The notes beneath the pieces are model-generated. The model had not been told where the DNA came from, did no database searches, and saw nothing but the letters and a program-made list of their open reading frames with translations. Positions 1 to 10,727 of a stretch of 64,000 nucleotides of DNA are shown here, piece after piece. Made by a program: the position numbers and the translations under genes. This DNA comes from Trema orientale. Its lineage: Eukaryota > Streptophyta > Magnoliopsida > Rosales > Cannabaceae. How positions within the stretch are numbered: the stretch's first letter is position 1; each line of letters starts with the position of its first letter. Location: contig JXTC01000191.1 of assembly GCA_002914845.1 (NCBI GenBank), positions 475,795 to 539,794 of the forward strand, given 5' to 3'.

Positions 1-64
1 CCAATATATATATATCAAACTTCAAATTCACATAGAAATGACAATCATCCTATGCAACACAAAC

Positions 65-142
65 CTGAGTTTCTTCAGGAATACCATTTCTTAACCACGA
101 TCGGCAAAGTGAGTATAAAGAAGCACCCTCAATAACTCTGAC
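65..142 (-). CDS. LIN37-like gene, exon 4 (signature motif)
   Basis: 78 bp, 26 codons, phase 0 at both ends. The acceptor follows a strong pyrimidine tract (TTTTTTCAG) and the donor GT is at 64-63. It carries the diagnostic LYSLCRSWLRNG block. Intron sequence follows to the window edge, so at least one more exon must lie outside. Confidence 0.72.
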
Positions 143-3119
143 CTGAAAAAACAAGTGAAACTAGCCTAGTTGAGAAAATGAGAATTTTCTGTTACTTATT
201 ACATCTGTTTTTTTCTTAAATGAGAATTTGCATCGGACTAGTTAAGAAAATGAAGAGTAATAAAAAACTTAAAAAGATAAAAAGGAGCATAAATAATGCC
301 TTAAAAGAAAACAAAAAAACTAGCCTTTTGCATAGACTAATGCTAAGTTGAAATTTATTTAAATTTCTAAATTATAACTCTTAGAATAATGGAATAGATG
401 ATAATGAATCATTAGTGGGAGAACAGTTAATAACTCATAAATAGACCAAAGAAAGTATCTAGATGGAAATGCATGTTAGTGTTGAGGACTAAAAAATAAA
501 AAATAAAATTTAAACATCTTATGGGACCTTTTGCATCTTTTAACTTTGATTTTTCATAGGAATATATCTGCTACACCACAAAAAGGAACCTTCTTCTTAT
601 GGAAGGGTAGGTGCACATACATATCAATAGCACCACAAATTGCTTCATGCATGTGATGTCTTTTGCTTCAACATAAGCACATTACGTCTTGAGCCTCATA
701 CAAGAAGAAAACATTTGAAGTTTCATGTTCCTGCCTCGCTCCCCAACCTTCGAGGAGCACAAGCAGGAATTCAAGAGGGTTGAGCCAAATAGCCAAGACA
801 GTGACTCAAGTGCGCCCAAGCCCCAAAAGAGAATTTCGGGAAAGTCCAGCTCAGCTGGTTTAGGATGCTGACAAGTTCCTTACTCTAAATTTTTTACTTT
901 GATTGATTAACATCTTAATATGATAGATGTTTCTCAAATCACAAGAAAAGGAGAATGTTATTAAAGTGCAGAAGTGTGAGAATAAGAAGTCTACGTAAAG
1001 GAGATAGGAAACAAGAAACAGAACAAGCAGAATCTCTGATTATTAAACCACACTCTGCCAATACTTGTATTCTTGGACACTGGGTATTCTTACAATCAAT
1101 TTATGTTATATTTATTTTTATGCTGTTTTCAAAATGAAGTTAGGTTTACAATATTTTTTGGTCAGAGGTTTAGAGCATAAATCTTCGATCTTCTTGTAAC
1201 TTAATTTTCTTGTTGCTTTACAACTAAACAAGGAAAAAAGAATAAATATTCTTTCTTCTTCTAACTTATTTTTCTTGTTGCTTTACAACTAAACAAGGAA
1301 AAAAGATATAGAAGTATTGATATTGACATGTAGACGGGTACTCTGTCTTTAGTCTCGTGCAAAGCAAACATATTGACCATGAAATAGGAATAAACAGGAT
1401 TTCTACATGACATGAAAGAACAAACTTCAACGGAAAATCTACTAAATATATTCAGTTATGCACAAATAATCATTTATAAAGGCATAAGTACAGCTAAACT
1501 GGCTGGCAAGACTAGTTGCTTACTTTTCGATCTCTGATCATAGTTAAAGTATCATCTCTGCTTTTATCCCTACACAAAAGCACAAAAAGAAAATCAATGT
1601 CACTGGACAAATAAAAATAACTCCAGGAGAGAAGAAAGAGGTACTAATATTACCTCATATCTTTATGGCCATTACAGTCGGGAACTAAAGATGGAGGAGT
1701 AACCTATATGACAGATAAGACAGTGAGGAAAACACATTAAAAAAACAAAACAAAAACAACAACAACAACAACGAAAACCAAAAATGAAAAGAACCGAGAA
1801 TAAAAGCACCAAATGCTGCATTAAAAGTCTTCCATACAACAGAAAAACAAACTTAAAAAGGTTACCACAACAAAGAGCAAAATAACATTAGATGTGAATC
1901 CTGCATTCAGAATGGAGCACTGTTTAAGTCTGGACTAAAACCCTTCGTGGTTTAAGAGTAGGCTCTTTATGTACCTATATATGTATACTGTTACTAGTAT
2001 CACATGTCACCCTTCTAAAAAACCCCAAAACAAAATGAAACCAAAATCAAAACAAGTCTTAAGAATCTAAAAGCTGCTCAACTAGGGAATCTAAAGAATA
2101 GCATAGTATCCAAAATTCTTACACCTATATAGCACTTTTGGAAATTAGACAGCAAAAGCCTGGACCGTCTATGAACCGTCCGCCATATGAAATTAAGGTT
2201 TACATTTAGGTGCATCGAGTGTAACCAAATGGCATACGAAAGAAAGAAAAGTTGATCGAACAAAACTCCAAAAGATTATGCTCCACAAAATTGAACATGT
2301 AAAAGTAAACTCAACTCTGCATTGACATACTAGACTGTCCATATTAGATCAAATTATATACTATGTCAAAAACATCCACCAAAGTTCAAAATGCAAAGCA
2401 TCCCATCCGCCATTGATCAATTAAACCGAAAAACAAAAAAGAAGAAAAGGGGCAGCAGAGATTGAAACCTTCGATTGCACAGAAACAGGAACGCCCTTAA
2501 TTGGGCCAACGGCGGAGCCAAGATGAGGGTGGTAAAGGTGCTGCTGCAAGTTCTGGAGCGGCCTAACCATATGCCCATGAGGAGGATGAGGAGGATGGTG
2601 ATTCACATTCAGACACTCCAAATGCGACCGCACACCACCCGCGTGATGGAACCCCGCCGCGACGACGGGGCGAGGCGGGTACCCTCCGGGATTGGCGACG
2701 GTGACGGTCTGATCGGGCCGAACCGCTTTCGGGATGAAACCCCGGCCGGAGGATGCGACCGGGTAGGGGATTCCGTGAGCCGGGGAGGAAGGGTCGGCGG
2801 GGGATTTGACCAATTGGGAATTGGGATAAGGAGGGACAGGCGTGCGGATGGGGAGAGGGTGAGCCGTGTAAAGGGGTTGCTGTGCGGAGAAGGAGGCGGC
2901 GGCGGCGGCGGTGGTGGTGGTGGGGTGGTGAGGATGGGGATGGAGGAGTTGAGGTTGATGGAGCGGAGATATGGGTCCTGATGGCGGTGGGTTTGTGAAG
3001 GGGCGAGCGGCGTTCGTGGCTGTGGCTGCGGATAGGGTTGGGGCTGCAGCGGTCGTGGTTGCTGCGGGAGCGGTGGAGGCGGTGGCCGAGGAAGTGGTGG
3101 AGTTGGGATCGATGGCCAT
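65..3119 (-). CDS. LIN37-like protein gene (DREAM/MuvB subunit homologue), partial, at least 4 exons
   Basis: Four minus-strand exons join in frame: 3119-2469 (217 codons, phase 0), 1703-1654, 1569-1524 and 142-65. All introns obey GT-AG; the third is about 1.4 kb. The gene continues beyond the left edge. Residues 1-217 are low-complexity: Ala/Thr-rich start, then Pro/His-rich stretches. Exons 2-4 encode a compact conserved block with the motifs IRDRKV and LYSLCRSWLRNG. The second matches the LY-x-x-CR-x-W-x-RN signature of animal LIN37. LIN37 belongs to the MuvB core of DREAM, which represses cell-cycle genes in the nucleus; that role is inferred here. The start is the first ATG of the open frame, directly after GC-rich 5' sequence. 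An alternative is an uncharacterised proline-rich protein sharing this block. The exon structure is very secure and the family name fairly so. Confidence 0.72.
1524..1569 (-). CDS. LIN37-like gene, exon 3
   Basis: 46 bp exon between acceptor TAG (1572-1570) and donor GT (1523-1522). It supplies the last base of the split Arg codon, then 15 codons ending IRDRK. It is charged and runs straight into exon 4 in phase 0. Confidence 0.7.
1654..1703 (-). CDS. LIN37-like gene, exon 2
   Basis: 50 bp exon between acceptor TAG (1706-1704) and donor GT (1653-1652). Encodes 16 codons plus two bases, beginning VTPPSLVPDCNG. The split codon AG|G (Arg) completes in exon 3, which supports both junctions. Confidence 0.7.
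2469..3119 (-). CDS. LIN37-like gene, exon 1 (Pro/His/Ala-rich N-terminus)
   Basis: Coding exon from ATG (3119-3117) to codon AAG at the donor (GT at 2468-2467), 651 bp, phase 0. It encodes an Ala/Thr-rich leader, His/Pro-rich runs (including a short poly-Ala after TTTT) and a Gly/Pro/His-rich tail with no recognised fold. It is probably disordered. The GC content is far above the surrounding spacer. The opposite strand also reads open here because of the trinucleotide-like GCC/GGC composition, and I treat those readings as shadows. The open frame runs into the intron for about 15 more codons, to 2421, before stopping. Confidence 0.75.
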
Positions 3120-3340
3120 GGCGACAGCGGTGGCGCGGAAGTTTGGAAAATTTGGTGCGCTTTGTGTTTTTGAATATAAAGTATTTCTAAATAAAAATTT
3201 TTTCTTTTTTTTTTTATTTTTTTCCCCCTACAAGCCACAACCCCATTTTTTGTTTTTTTTTTTTTTTTTTCTTTGGGGTGGGGGCCGAATTTTAGATCAT
3301 AACGATAGCCCGCGCATTTGCTGCGGGTTAAGCACAATAT
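3120..3340 (-). promoter_or_regulatory. 5' flank / likely 5' UTR and promoter of the LIN37-like gene
   Basis: Immediately upstream of the ATG on the minus strand is a short GC-rich segment (3120-3165) followed by two long A tracts (T tracts on the plus strand, about 3200-3215 and 3247-3271). No convincing TATA box is visible. The poly-A/T tracts fit a TATA-less housekeeping promoter, but the exact start site cannot be read. Confidence 0.3.
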
Positions 3341-3804
3341 GTTTATTAATACTTCATAAAATTATATATAACATATTTATTATATTATTTATAATATGTA
3401 ATACATATTTACAATAGTATGATATTTGTCTAAAATATTATTCAAAATATTATAATAGATTGTTGCATTAAAGTAAGACCATATGTTACATCTTTTACTT
3501 CTCTTTCTTTTGTTGTTCTTCTTCACTTTAAGGAGAAAAATAAAAAAAGTTAGCAACGGAAGAAAAGAACAGAATTAATATATATATATTTGAGAAAAAG
3601 AAGGCTAGTGTATTTTTTTATTTTTAAAATATATTGTGTTTATTTATTTCTATCAATGAGTGAATTACCTGGATAATTTTCATTTTTTTGATGATTCAGT
3701 TGATGTTTTTTCTGATATGTGATATGGTAAAATATATTGTTAGTTAGGTGATGGGTAATAATAATATATTTTATTGGATTAGGTAGAGGTGGATAATAGT
3801 TCTT
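3341..3804. other. AT-rich spacer
   Basis: Strongly AT-rich sequence with short TA runs, between the LIN37-like gene and the Helitron remnant. No gene, tRNA or recognisable repeat terminus was seen. Confidence 0.5.
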
Positions 3805-4500
3805 TTACCTTTCTGTAATTTTTTCCAGGTCAGGTGTTTTTGGATCCAAAGGTATGGCTGGTACTGTCTCTATTTCCGGAACGGTAGGTGGTGCTGGAAG
3901 TGGCAATGTTGTTGATTCATCATCTTCAAATATTTTTGATATAATTGTATCAACTAGAGCTCCTCTAGTTCTGAAATAAATTTGGAATATTTTTGTTCGT
4001 CCGCATAATTCGTCGATTATCGGTGATAATATCATTGGATCAGTGTAGTTTTCTTCGATTATTAACACTGAGCATGGCTTTTTGATCAGGACCTGAGCTG
4101 CTTTTCTAAAAATTGTTATGAGTTTAAACCATGTTTCATCCTGAATTCTGGTATTTAGTTTATACCTGTTAAAATGATAATATCAGAAATGTGTTTAGTA
4201 TAGACTTGGAAAAAAAACAAGAAAAATAATACTTTAATTGATGATTAATGGTATTAATTATAATTTGTTATTTTTTGTGAATGAATTAATTGAAAAAAAT
4301 GTTATTATAATTTTTTTGAATATATTTTGTACCATGGGATCGGAGTTGAAGTGAGGTGACCGTGTGTATCATACCACCATCCATTTTTTGCTTCTCGAAT
4401 TTGTCTATAACATTGGGAGCAGGAATGATAGTACCAACCTTGTTATGTTTTAAATTTGAATATTGTTGCTTAGACAGAAAGAGAAGAAGGGGGGAAAAAA
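3805..4500 (-). pseudogene. Decayed RPA/OB-fold-like remnant associated with Helitron
   Basis: Two minus-strand fragments resemble the replication-protein-A-like OB domains common in plant Helitrons. The segment at about 4340-4440 reads roughly as a strand-rich stretch with IDKFEKQKMDGG followed by MIHTVTSLQL. The segment 4068-3805 contains GRTKIFQIYFRTRGALVD, like the FQ-I-x-F repeats of RPA1-type proteins, then a Pro-rich tail. They sit downstream of the Helitron replication-initiator fragment on the same strand, the order expected for a Helitron with a C-terminal RPA part, although the helicase between them is missing. Frames are broken. The assignment rests on motif resemblance only. Confidence 0.35.
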
Positions 4501-4553
4501 GAAAGAAGAATAAACAGATGCTAGTTTTAATCAAGAATATGAGCGATTGATTT

Positions 4554-4759
4554 TTATGATATAGTTTTATTTACTTGATTAAATAACATAGTCTTACCTG
4601 CAATAATTGTTCTAAAAAAATTTTCGGCTTTAATAGTAGATAATATTTGATTTAGTTTCATTTTTAAGATTCTTACAATTATGTTGGGTCTGTCTTCAGC
4701 TTTTTGCCCAAGAATTTTATTTAAGGCACATATAATTTCAAGCCATTTAGGATTACATG
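4554..4759 (-). pseudogene. Helitron-like replication initiator (Helitron_like_N) fragment
   Basis: The minus strand reads TCNPKWLEI, then GQKAEDRPNIIVRILKMKL. This fits the plant Helitron N-terminal block (TCNPxWPEI ... DRPDIxxRVFxxKL), which precedes the Rep catalytic region of rolling-circle transposons. Similarity fades after about residue 50, so the Rep catalytic part and helicase are absent. At its 5' side the homology stops exactly at 4759, where an LTR begins. The fragment was therefore interrupted by an LTR insertion and cannot be functional. Confidence 0.6.
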
Positions 4760-5270
4760 TGTAACATCCCCCGATCCCACACATGTACGTAAAAATATTT
4801 GTCTAAATATTTAGTGAAATCGAGAGATGTTACTCGACTTAGAACTGACAAAATAGTGAAAATTTAAAACTTTTTAAACTTTTTGGGAGAAAAAGGGAAA
4901 TTCTACTCATAATTATACATAGTCTAATTTATACGTATATATATACTCACATTGTGGACCTCTCATAAAAATATACATAATGTTCACACACTCAAAATAG
5001 ATACAAAATTCTCAGTCAGGAAACCACAGCGTCAAAATGCTCATATACACAAGCCGCGGTCGGAAAGTCGGTGCTCCTCTTCTAACTCATAAAGCATCAG
5101 TACCCTCTGCAACGTAAGAATGTTTGTGAGTATAAAACTCAGTAAGTAACATATGCAGCTGTAGAGTGCACATGACAAATAACAGATAATCATATGATTA
5201 GGATCCCTGTGTATATTGTATTGCCTGACAAGACCATGAATCGCATACTGAGCCACTCAGATAACTAATA
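4760..5270 (-). repeat. Reverse-oriented LTR fragment, gypsy type (fragment A)
   Basis: Starts TGTAACATCCCCCGATC on the plus strand, the reverse complement of a typical plant gypsy LTR 3' end (GGGGGATGTTACA). It interrupts the Helitron frame at a precise point. The right end is lost in a junction with T-tract-rich DNA at about 5270-5360. No matching target duplication was found, so only one true end is preserved. Confidence 0.45.
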
Positions 5271-5299
5271 CAAAAGCACTACAGGTTGATGGGAAATAA

Positions 5300-5697
5300 T
5301 TTTTTTTTTCTTTTTTTTTTTGTGTGGAGAAATCTAAGAATTGAAAAAAAAAAAAAAATCAGTGCAAGACATGAATTCGAACATAATTTGACATCAAATT
5401 GATGTAAGATAAGATGACAAATAGAAAAAGAATAGGTAGAAAAGCAAGAGGTGATAGAATTTAAGCAGAAACATGTGACTAGATAGAAGAGCATTAGAGA
5501 ATGAAGACAAGAATTCAGAGAAAAGAGAATAAAAGAGGCAGAAACGGGATAAATTAATCAATTCATTCACTCGTAGACTGAAAAATAATTACATAGATGC
5601 CTATTTATAGATGGACAATTGGACATAACTAGAAAACTAGACAAATTCAAGAAATTGATGAAAACGAAGAAACTTCTATAGCAAAAATCAAATTTCA
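5300..5697 (-). repeat. LTR-like fragment with a TATA-type promoter, minus strand
   Basis: Unlike its neighbours, this piece has no counterpart in the gypsy LTRs at 51442 and 58293. On the minus strand it holds CTATAAATAGG (near 5607-5617) followed by an A/T- and C/T-rich leader, as in a retroelement LTR promoter. Two T/A homopolymer blocks mark its left side. The family is unknown and the borders approximate. Confidence 0.3.
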
Positions 5698-7628
5698 GAA
5701 TGGCATACATAAGTTCACAGACATAATTGAAAGTAGTAATCTTGGTTCAATACTGATGCAAAATCCAAATAATCCAAAGATCACAACAACAAAGCTTCTA
5801 GCATTACCAAGATAACGAACTACAGTCAGAGACAATCTTTTAATCATCTTGATCACTAAGGTCGCACTGAACATCACTTGAGGAAGGAAGGTAAGGGGCG
5901 AGCATGAAATGCCTAGTAGGAAAATAGTTACCTCGAAGGGAAATAGTTTTGTGATGGAAAGTTCCTGCATGGTTAGTTTAAATCCTAAACATACATACAT
6001 ATATATATATAATCCAAACTGGCAATCCATATATATATATATATAAAGTAGTACAATCAAAACTATTCAATTCATATGCACACGACACAAATCAACCGAT
6101 ACCCATGAGCTCTCATCCTCTCATCTGTGGAAACCAAGGATAATGGCACTAAGTGTGCCTAATAGCCTGCCTGACACCTAAGCCTATACCTAGAGGGGAC
6201 ACCCATGTGTCGCCTACCAAACCTGGAAGGGCAACTGAATTGCTTACGCCTGCCAAATAGGGAGGTAATAAGAAGAAACAAATCCTGCGCAAGTTTATGG
6301 ACTCTACATCGACAGTGGAGCGCGCAGTGCCATACTATAAACCCACGATGCTCATGTATGATCCTATGACACATGTAATACAGAACTGAAGTATGAAAAT
6401 AATTATGCTCTGGTTTTTCAATAAAATAAGCACAATAGATTTTATAGAAAAATGGGCAGCATAACGACCTAATTTTTGCTATACCTAAAAATAACCTGCA
6501 CTCAAAAAATTTATAGAGCAATACAATATATATCATACAATCAAATTCCATCACAGATATTCAAATAGTTCTAAAATCACATTTATTATCATATGTTGTA
6601 GAGAATAAGTTTTATTTGAAAAAGATATAAAACAGAGGTGATCGAATCTCTACCTCACTAGAATAATGATACCATGCTATTGGATTCCCAGGATGTCGTT
6701 GGACGATCGCTCAGAGAGTTGGGAACTAATTCCAAGCCCTCAATCATTCTCTTATTTAAAACCAATTTCTCAATGGAGCTTCAAATCCATAGACAGATCC
6801 CTTCATTGAATTCCTAGCACCCAAAATAGCTAGGTTAGACATATAATTTGTCTAATTCGGGTCCGGATCGACACCGAACCAGTGGCATGCAAAACGAGGC
6901 AAATCTTAACCATCTGATTTCATTTTTCGTGTTAGTCACCAAACATAGTCAATATATATATCAATCTTCTCCATTTTCTGAGTATAATCCAAAAATGACA
7001 TCAAAAACACAATCTAATGGCCAGATCAAAAAGTCAAACTTAAGCTCAAAACACCCAAAAATGGAAACTTTCAAACCGGGCAAAATGGAGTCATAATATA
7101 CCTGGAGATTCCTCTCGATGATACGACTCTAACGAGCCCAAGAACACGACCTGAAACGGCCTGAAACGATGCCAAAAATTCAAAACGTCTCATAGCCAAA
7201 AACAGAATTTTCGGTGACTGTGTTTTCCAATAGCTTCGCGGGATAGGTGGCGCGGGCTACTAGCGACGCGGGGAGGTCTCAATGGCAGGTGGCAGGGCGC
7301 GATAAGGGCCGGCGGCAGCTGGTCCTCCTGCTTCTCCTTTCGGCCAAGATGCGAGAGAGACGAGAGAGAGAGACGTCGGGAGGGAGAGGGAAGAGAGAGA
7401 GAGAGAGAGTGGGAAAAGAGAACCCACGTGACTAGTACATAGGACTGTGCAATTTTTAAAAAAATTGTACTATACTCCCCTATTTTGAAAAAACTATTTC
7501 AATTTTGTCCTCAAAAATTACATTTTAGTCCCTATTTTCAAAGAAATTTTGCAATTAAATCTTCCCATTAATTAATCTAGAAATTAGTAGAATTCCAAAT
7601 TTAACCTCTAAAAATCCGGGTTTTTAGA
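5698..7628 (-). repeat. Diverged reverse-oriented LTR of the Tekay-like gypsy family
   Basis: The reverse complement matches the LTRs at 51442-53506 and 58293-60318 block by block. Shared blocks are a CT/GA-rich leader, a GC-rich stretch with CCGCCGCC-like sequence, the ATTTTGGGTGCTAGGAAT block, the paired tract with GGTAGGCGACACAC, and the GATGAGAGGATG...GAGCTCATGGGTAT block. The LTR 5' end corresponds to TCTAAAAACCC, with the usual TG changed to TC at about 7628. The distal ~300 bp of the family LTR is missing at the left. It is an old, truncated solo LTR or subfamily member. Confidence 0.7.
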
Positions 7629-8570
7629 AGGTTAATAACGCTAGTTTTACAAATTTATATATAAGATGAAGATCAGATTAAAACAATTGTTCCTTTTTTA
7701 ATAAAACAAGTGATAGACATAATAATTTTAAGACGGTTCTTCCAAGCCCTACAACATTGGAATGAGACCAACGATCAAGATCCACCATAATTAATGAAGA
7801 TATAGACAGGAACATACTAAAGACAAAAGTACTAGAACTCCATTCTAGTTGAATTCTTCTATCTCTGAACTTTCCCGCAACAACAAATTAAGTATCAACA
7901 TTTTTATTATACGTTTTCCACATAATCATCGAAGAATACTATACCACATAAAGTAGTTAGGTTAACACTGCTACATTTACCAACTTATATAAAAGATGAA
8001 GACCAGATTAAAACAATTGTTCCTTTTATAACAAAACAAATGATAGAAACAAACAATTTAAGTTGGTTCTTTCAAGGTCTACAACATTGGAATTAGATCA
8101 ACGATCAGGATCCATTATAATTAATGAAGATGTAGACAGGAACATACTAAAAACAAAAGTAATAGAACTCCCTTCTAGTTGAATTCTTCATCTCTGAACT
8201 TTCTCGTAGCAACAAATTAAGTATCAGCATTTTTATTGTATTTTTCCACAGAATCATCGAAGAATTCTATACCACCAAAAGCAGTTAGATTAATACTACT
8301 AGTTTTAGCAACTTATATATAAGATAAAGATCAAATTAAAACAATTGTTCCTTTTATAATAAAACAAGTGATAGAAACAAACAATTTAAGTTGGTTCTTC
8401 CAAGCCCTACAACATTAGAACGAGACCAATGATCAAGATCCACCATAATTAATGAAGATGTAGACGGGAACATACTAAAGACAAAAGTACTAGAATTCTC
8501 TTCAACTACTAGAATTCTCTTCCAGTTGAATATTTGGTCTCTGAACTTTTTCGCAGCAGCAAATTAAATT
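7629..8570. repeat. Tandem repeat, three copies of a ~330 bp unit
   Basis: Copies start at about 7629, 7959 and 8287 (spacings 330 and 328). Each contains a sequence like CAGATTAAAACAATTGTTCC, then CCAAGCCCTACAACATT, TAATTAATGAAGATGTAGAC and GAATTCTTC...CTCTGAACTTT. The third copy is shortened and carries an extra ACTAGAATTCTCTTC duplication. There is no open frame. The first copy begins where the LTR fragment ends. Confidence 0.85.
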
Positions 8571-9590
8571 TCATTAATAACAAACGACAAATTTTACGAA
8601 TTGCAAAATACAAAATTAAGATATTTAGGTAGATTATAGAAAGATAAAGAATTAAGTATTAGCATATTATCTCTTAAAGTGGTCCACATGTCAATAAGTT
8701 ATAAGTATAATTATAAACTAATAATAATAATAATAATTAAGTTAATTAAATAATTGATGGTGATGTGGTAACTGCTCAGTGTGTGAAATGTAAGGAAAAA
8801 AAATAATTGTATGAATATTTTAATATCCAATAACACCCACTTTTTTTATGAGAGACAGTAGATAAAGAGGTTATAAAGTAAATTGAAGGGTTCCTATCCT
8901 AAACTAAGAGAAAGATACACTAAGTTTTCCAGCCTCAAAAATTCAACTCTGAAAAGGTTCTCATTAAGAGGAATAGGATAAAAGAGGTGAACTTATCTTG
9001 TACTTGTTTTACTTAAGCAATAATGATTGGAAGTATGATCTTTTATTCTAAACCTTTATCTATCACTACAATCTCTACAAAGAGAATAAGGCACATATGT
9101 AAAAGTAATGATGAGATGTGCAGTTTGACGGGACAAGAAAGACTTATTCTAAGAAAAAAATATACAAAAGGGCATCAATGTCAAGATGAATAGCATATGC
9201 GAGTGTGCTTATGCCTGTAGATAGAGAAGAGAAGTGAAAACCCTAAACTTTTAGTTAGTGTCTAAACAATCTATTTGAAAGAGCTTTAAATGATGTGTTT
9301 GGTTTGTTCAATTTGAAAGCTCTTATTATCATAATATTCCGAATTTGACTCTAGAAGATTTTTTTTTATATGGCAATAATATCATTTCATGCACAACAAT
9401 TATTTTCCTTTTTTCATAACAAGAAGACAAAAGTGCGGAGGAAAAAGACATTTGAGTTTATTCACTTTATCAACTCTTAAAATAGAATAAAGTTTTCAAC
9501 AGACAAAATGTAGGTCATTACTAAGTTGTGTTGAGATAATAAAACTTAATTGGTCAAGTTTCGAGTTATAGCCCCTTGAATTGAGTCAAA
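8571..9590. other. AT-rich spacer, no gene seen
   Basis: Contains an (ATA)n run near 8720-8737 and scattered A-rich tracts. No conserved motif, LTR end or exon could be supported. Confidence 0.4.
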
Positions 9591-10106
9591 AATGACTCAG
9601 ATCTGCCCAAAACATGTTCGTGATGCTTACGCAGGTCAAAAAGTTGACCTTTGTTGCCTCATTAGGTCAAAAATTGATCCAGGTGCTGGACGGGTCAGCT
9701 TTGCGATGCTAGGAAGCTGGCACCTCTACTTTGGCCGTTGGAAAATTTTGTCTCAACTTGAGACTTGGCACCGCAACACTACCAATGTGGCGCAACGATG
9801 CTGGCATTCTAGAAGTTGGCACTTTAGCGCTGAAAAACAAGCGCCGCGGCACCAAATCGATTTTCTGAAATTGCATTTGCCGATTTTAATATCGAGTAAT
9901 TCAACTCAGACACGATTTTTAGCCCTAAACTTCATACTTATTGACCTTAAACCCAGAATTTAGTCTGCAAAGATTGAATAACTCAACAAAAGCATAAAAA
10001 ATTACAAGTCACACATATATAATTTAAACCCTAGAAAACCAAATTGGCATAGATTTTTAAAACTAAAGATACGCATGATCAAACCTAATAATTTAACTTG
10101 AAATCC
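9591..10106. other. Moderately GC-rich repeat-derived stretch, no supported gene
   Basis: A 123-codon open frame exists at 9592-9963 (+) but its product shows no recognisable domain. The DNA has the alternating TTGGCACCGCAAC / GGCGCAACGATGCTGG wording also seen in the minisatellite of the solo LTR at 16362-17918, suggesting retroelement leader or LTR DNA. The part next to 10107 would be the internal leader of the element whose LTR lies at 10122-10625. Confidence 0.35.
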
Positions 10107-10119
10107 GGCTCTGATACCA
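10107..10119 (-). other. Primer binding site (initiator tRNA-Met type)
   Basis: On the minus strand TGGTATCAGAGCC lies two bases inside the LTR end. It is complementary to the 3' end of plant initiator Met-tRNA, the primer for minus-strand synthesis in most plant LTR elements. Confidence 0.75.
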
Positions 10120-10121
10120 AT

Positions 10122-10625
10122 TGCTAAATATCATTAGACATTATTAGAATTGAGAAAGGCCTAATACAACCCTAAGGATCATTCATACTAAAGAATTATG
10201 TCATGCGGTTGTTGAGTTTACCTGTGTCCATAGCGATAATTGGCTGAGGACTTTGTAACGATCACGAAAGCGGAAGCGAAATACGGATGAGAGCCTTGAG
10301 GGTTAGAATCTTCCATTGCCAAAAGCTATAGTTGCACTCAATAGATATCTCTGTCAATGATAGTGGTTGATAGAGAAGAGCATACGTGAATATTTTGGCA
10401 TGGGACTATAACCCTAATTATTAAATATTTATATAACGTAGTTAGGGTATTTATTAGCCCTAACTGGGTTGACTAACCGAGTATCTGTATTAAAACCCAT
10501 ATCCAGGTGGATATTTTGACCCAACTTGACTAGATCACTGATCTGGGTCCACACAAAATAATACGGCCTAATATAATTATTAAATATGTGGACCACTCAA
10601 TTATAGGAAATATAATTTCCTAACA
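10122..10625 (-). repeat. 5' LTR of an otherwise missing LTR element
   Basis: On the minus strand it starts TGTTAGGAAATTATATTTCC (10625) and ends TTTAGCA (10122), directly followed by the primer binding site. It is about 504 bp with TG...CA ends. No second LTR or coding interior was found to the left, so it is a truncated element or a non-autonomous LARD/TRIM-type remnant. Confidence 0.6.
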
Positions 10626-10727
10626 TCTATTAGTCTAAACAATTGTAAAAGTAAGTCATCCTTAAATTTTAAATGTTATCATTTTTATTTTGAAACTATT
10701 ACAAGTATGTTTTTCGTTAATCTTTTG

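Noticed and set aside
3120..3175. E2F-like (CTTCCGCGC) and CHR-like (TTTGAA) sites upstream of the LIN37-like gene
   Set aside because: Neither matches a full consensus in convincing context, and TTTGAA is very common in A/T-rich DNA.
2475..3417. Plus-strand and alternate minus-strand open frames over the LIN37-like exon 1
   Set aside because: They arise from the GCC/GGC-rich coding composition of exon 1. Only the 3119-2469 frame splices into the conserved downstream exons.
9592..9963. 123-codon plus-strand open frame
   Set aside because: No recognisable domain, no clear promoter or splice partners, and it lies in the leader of a reversed LTR element with repeat-like wording.
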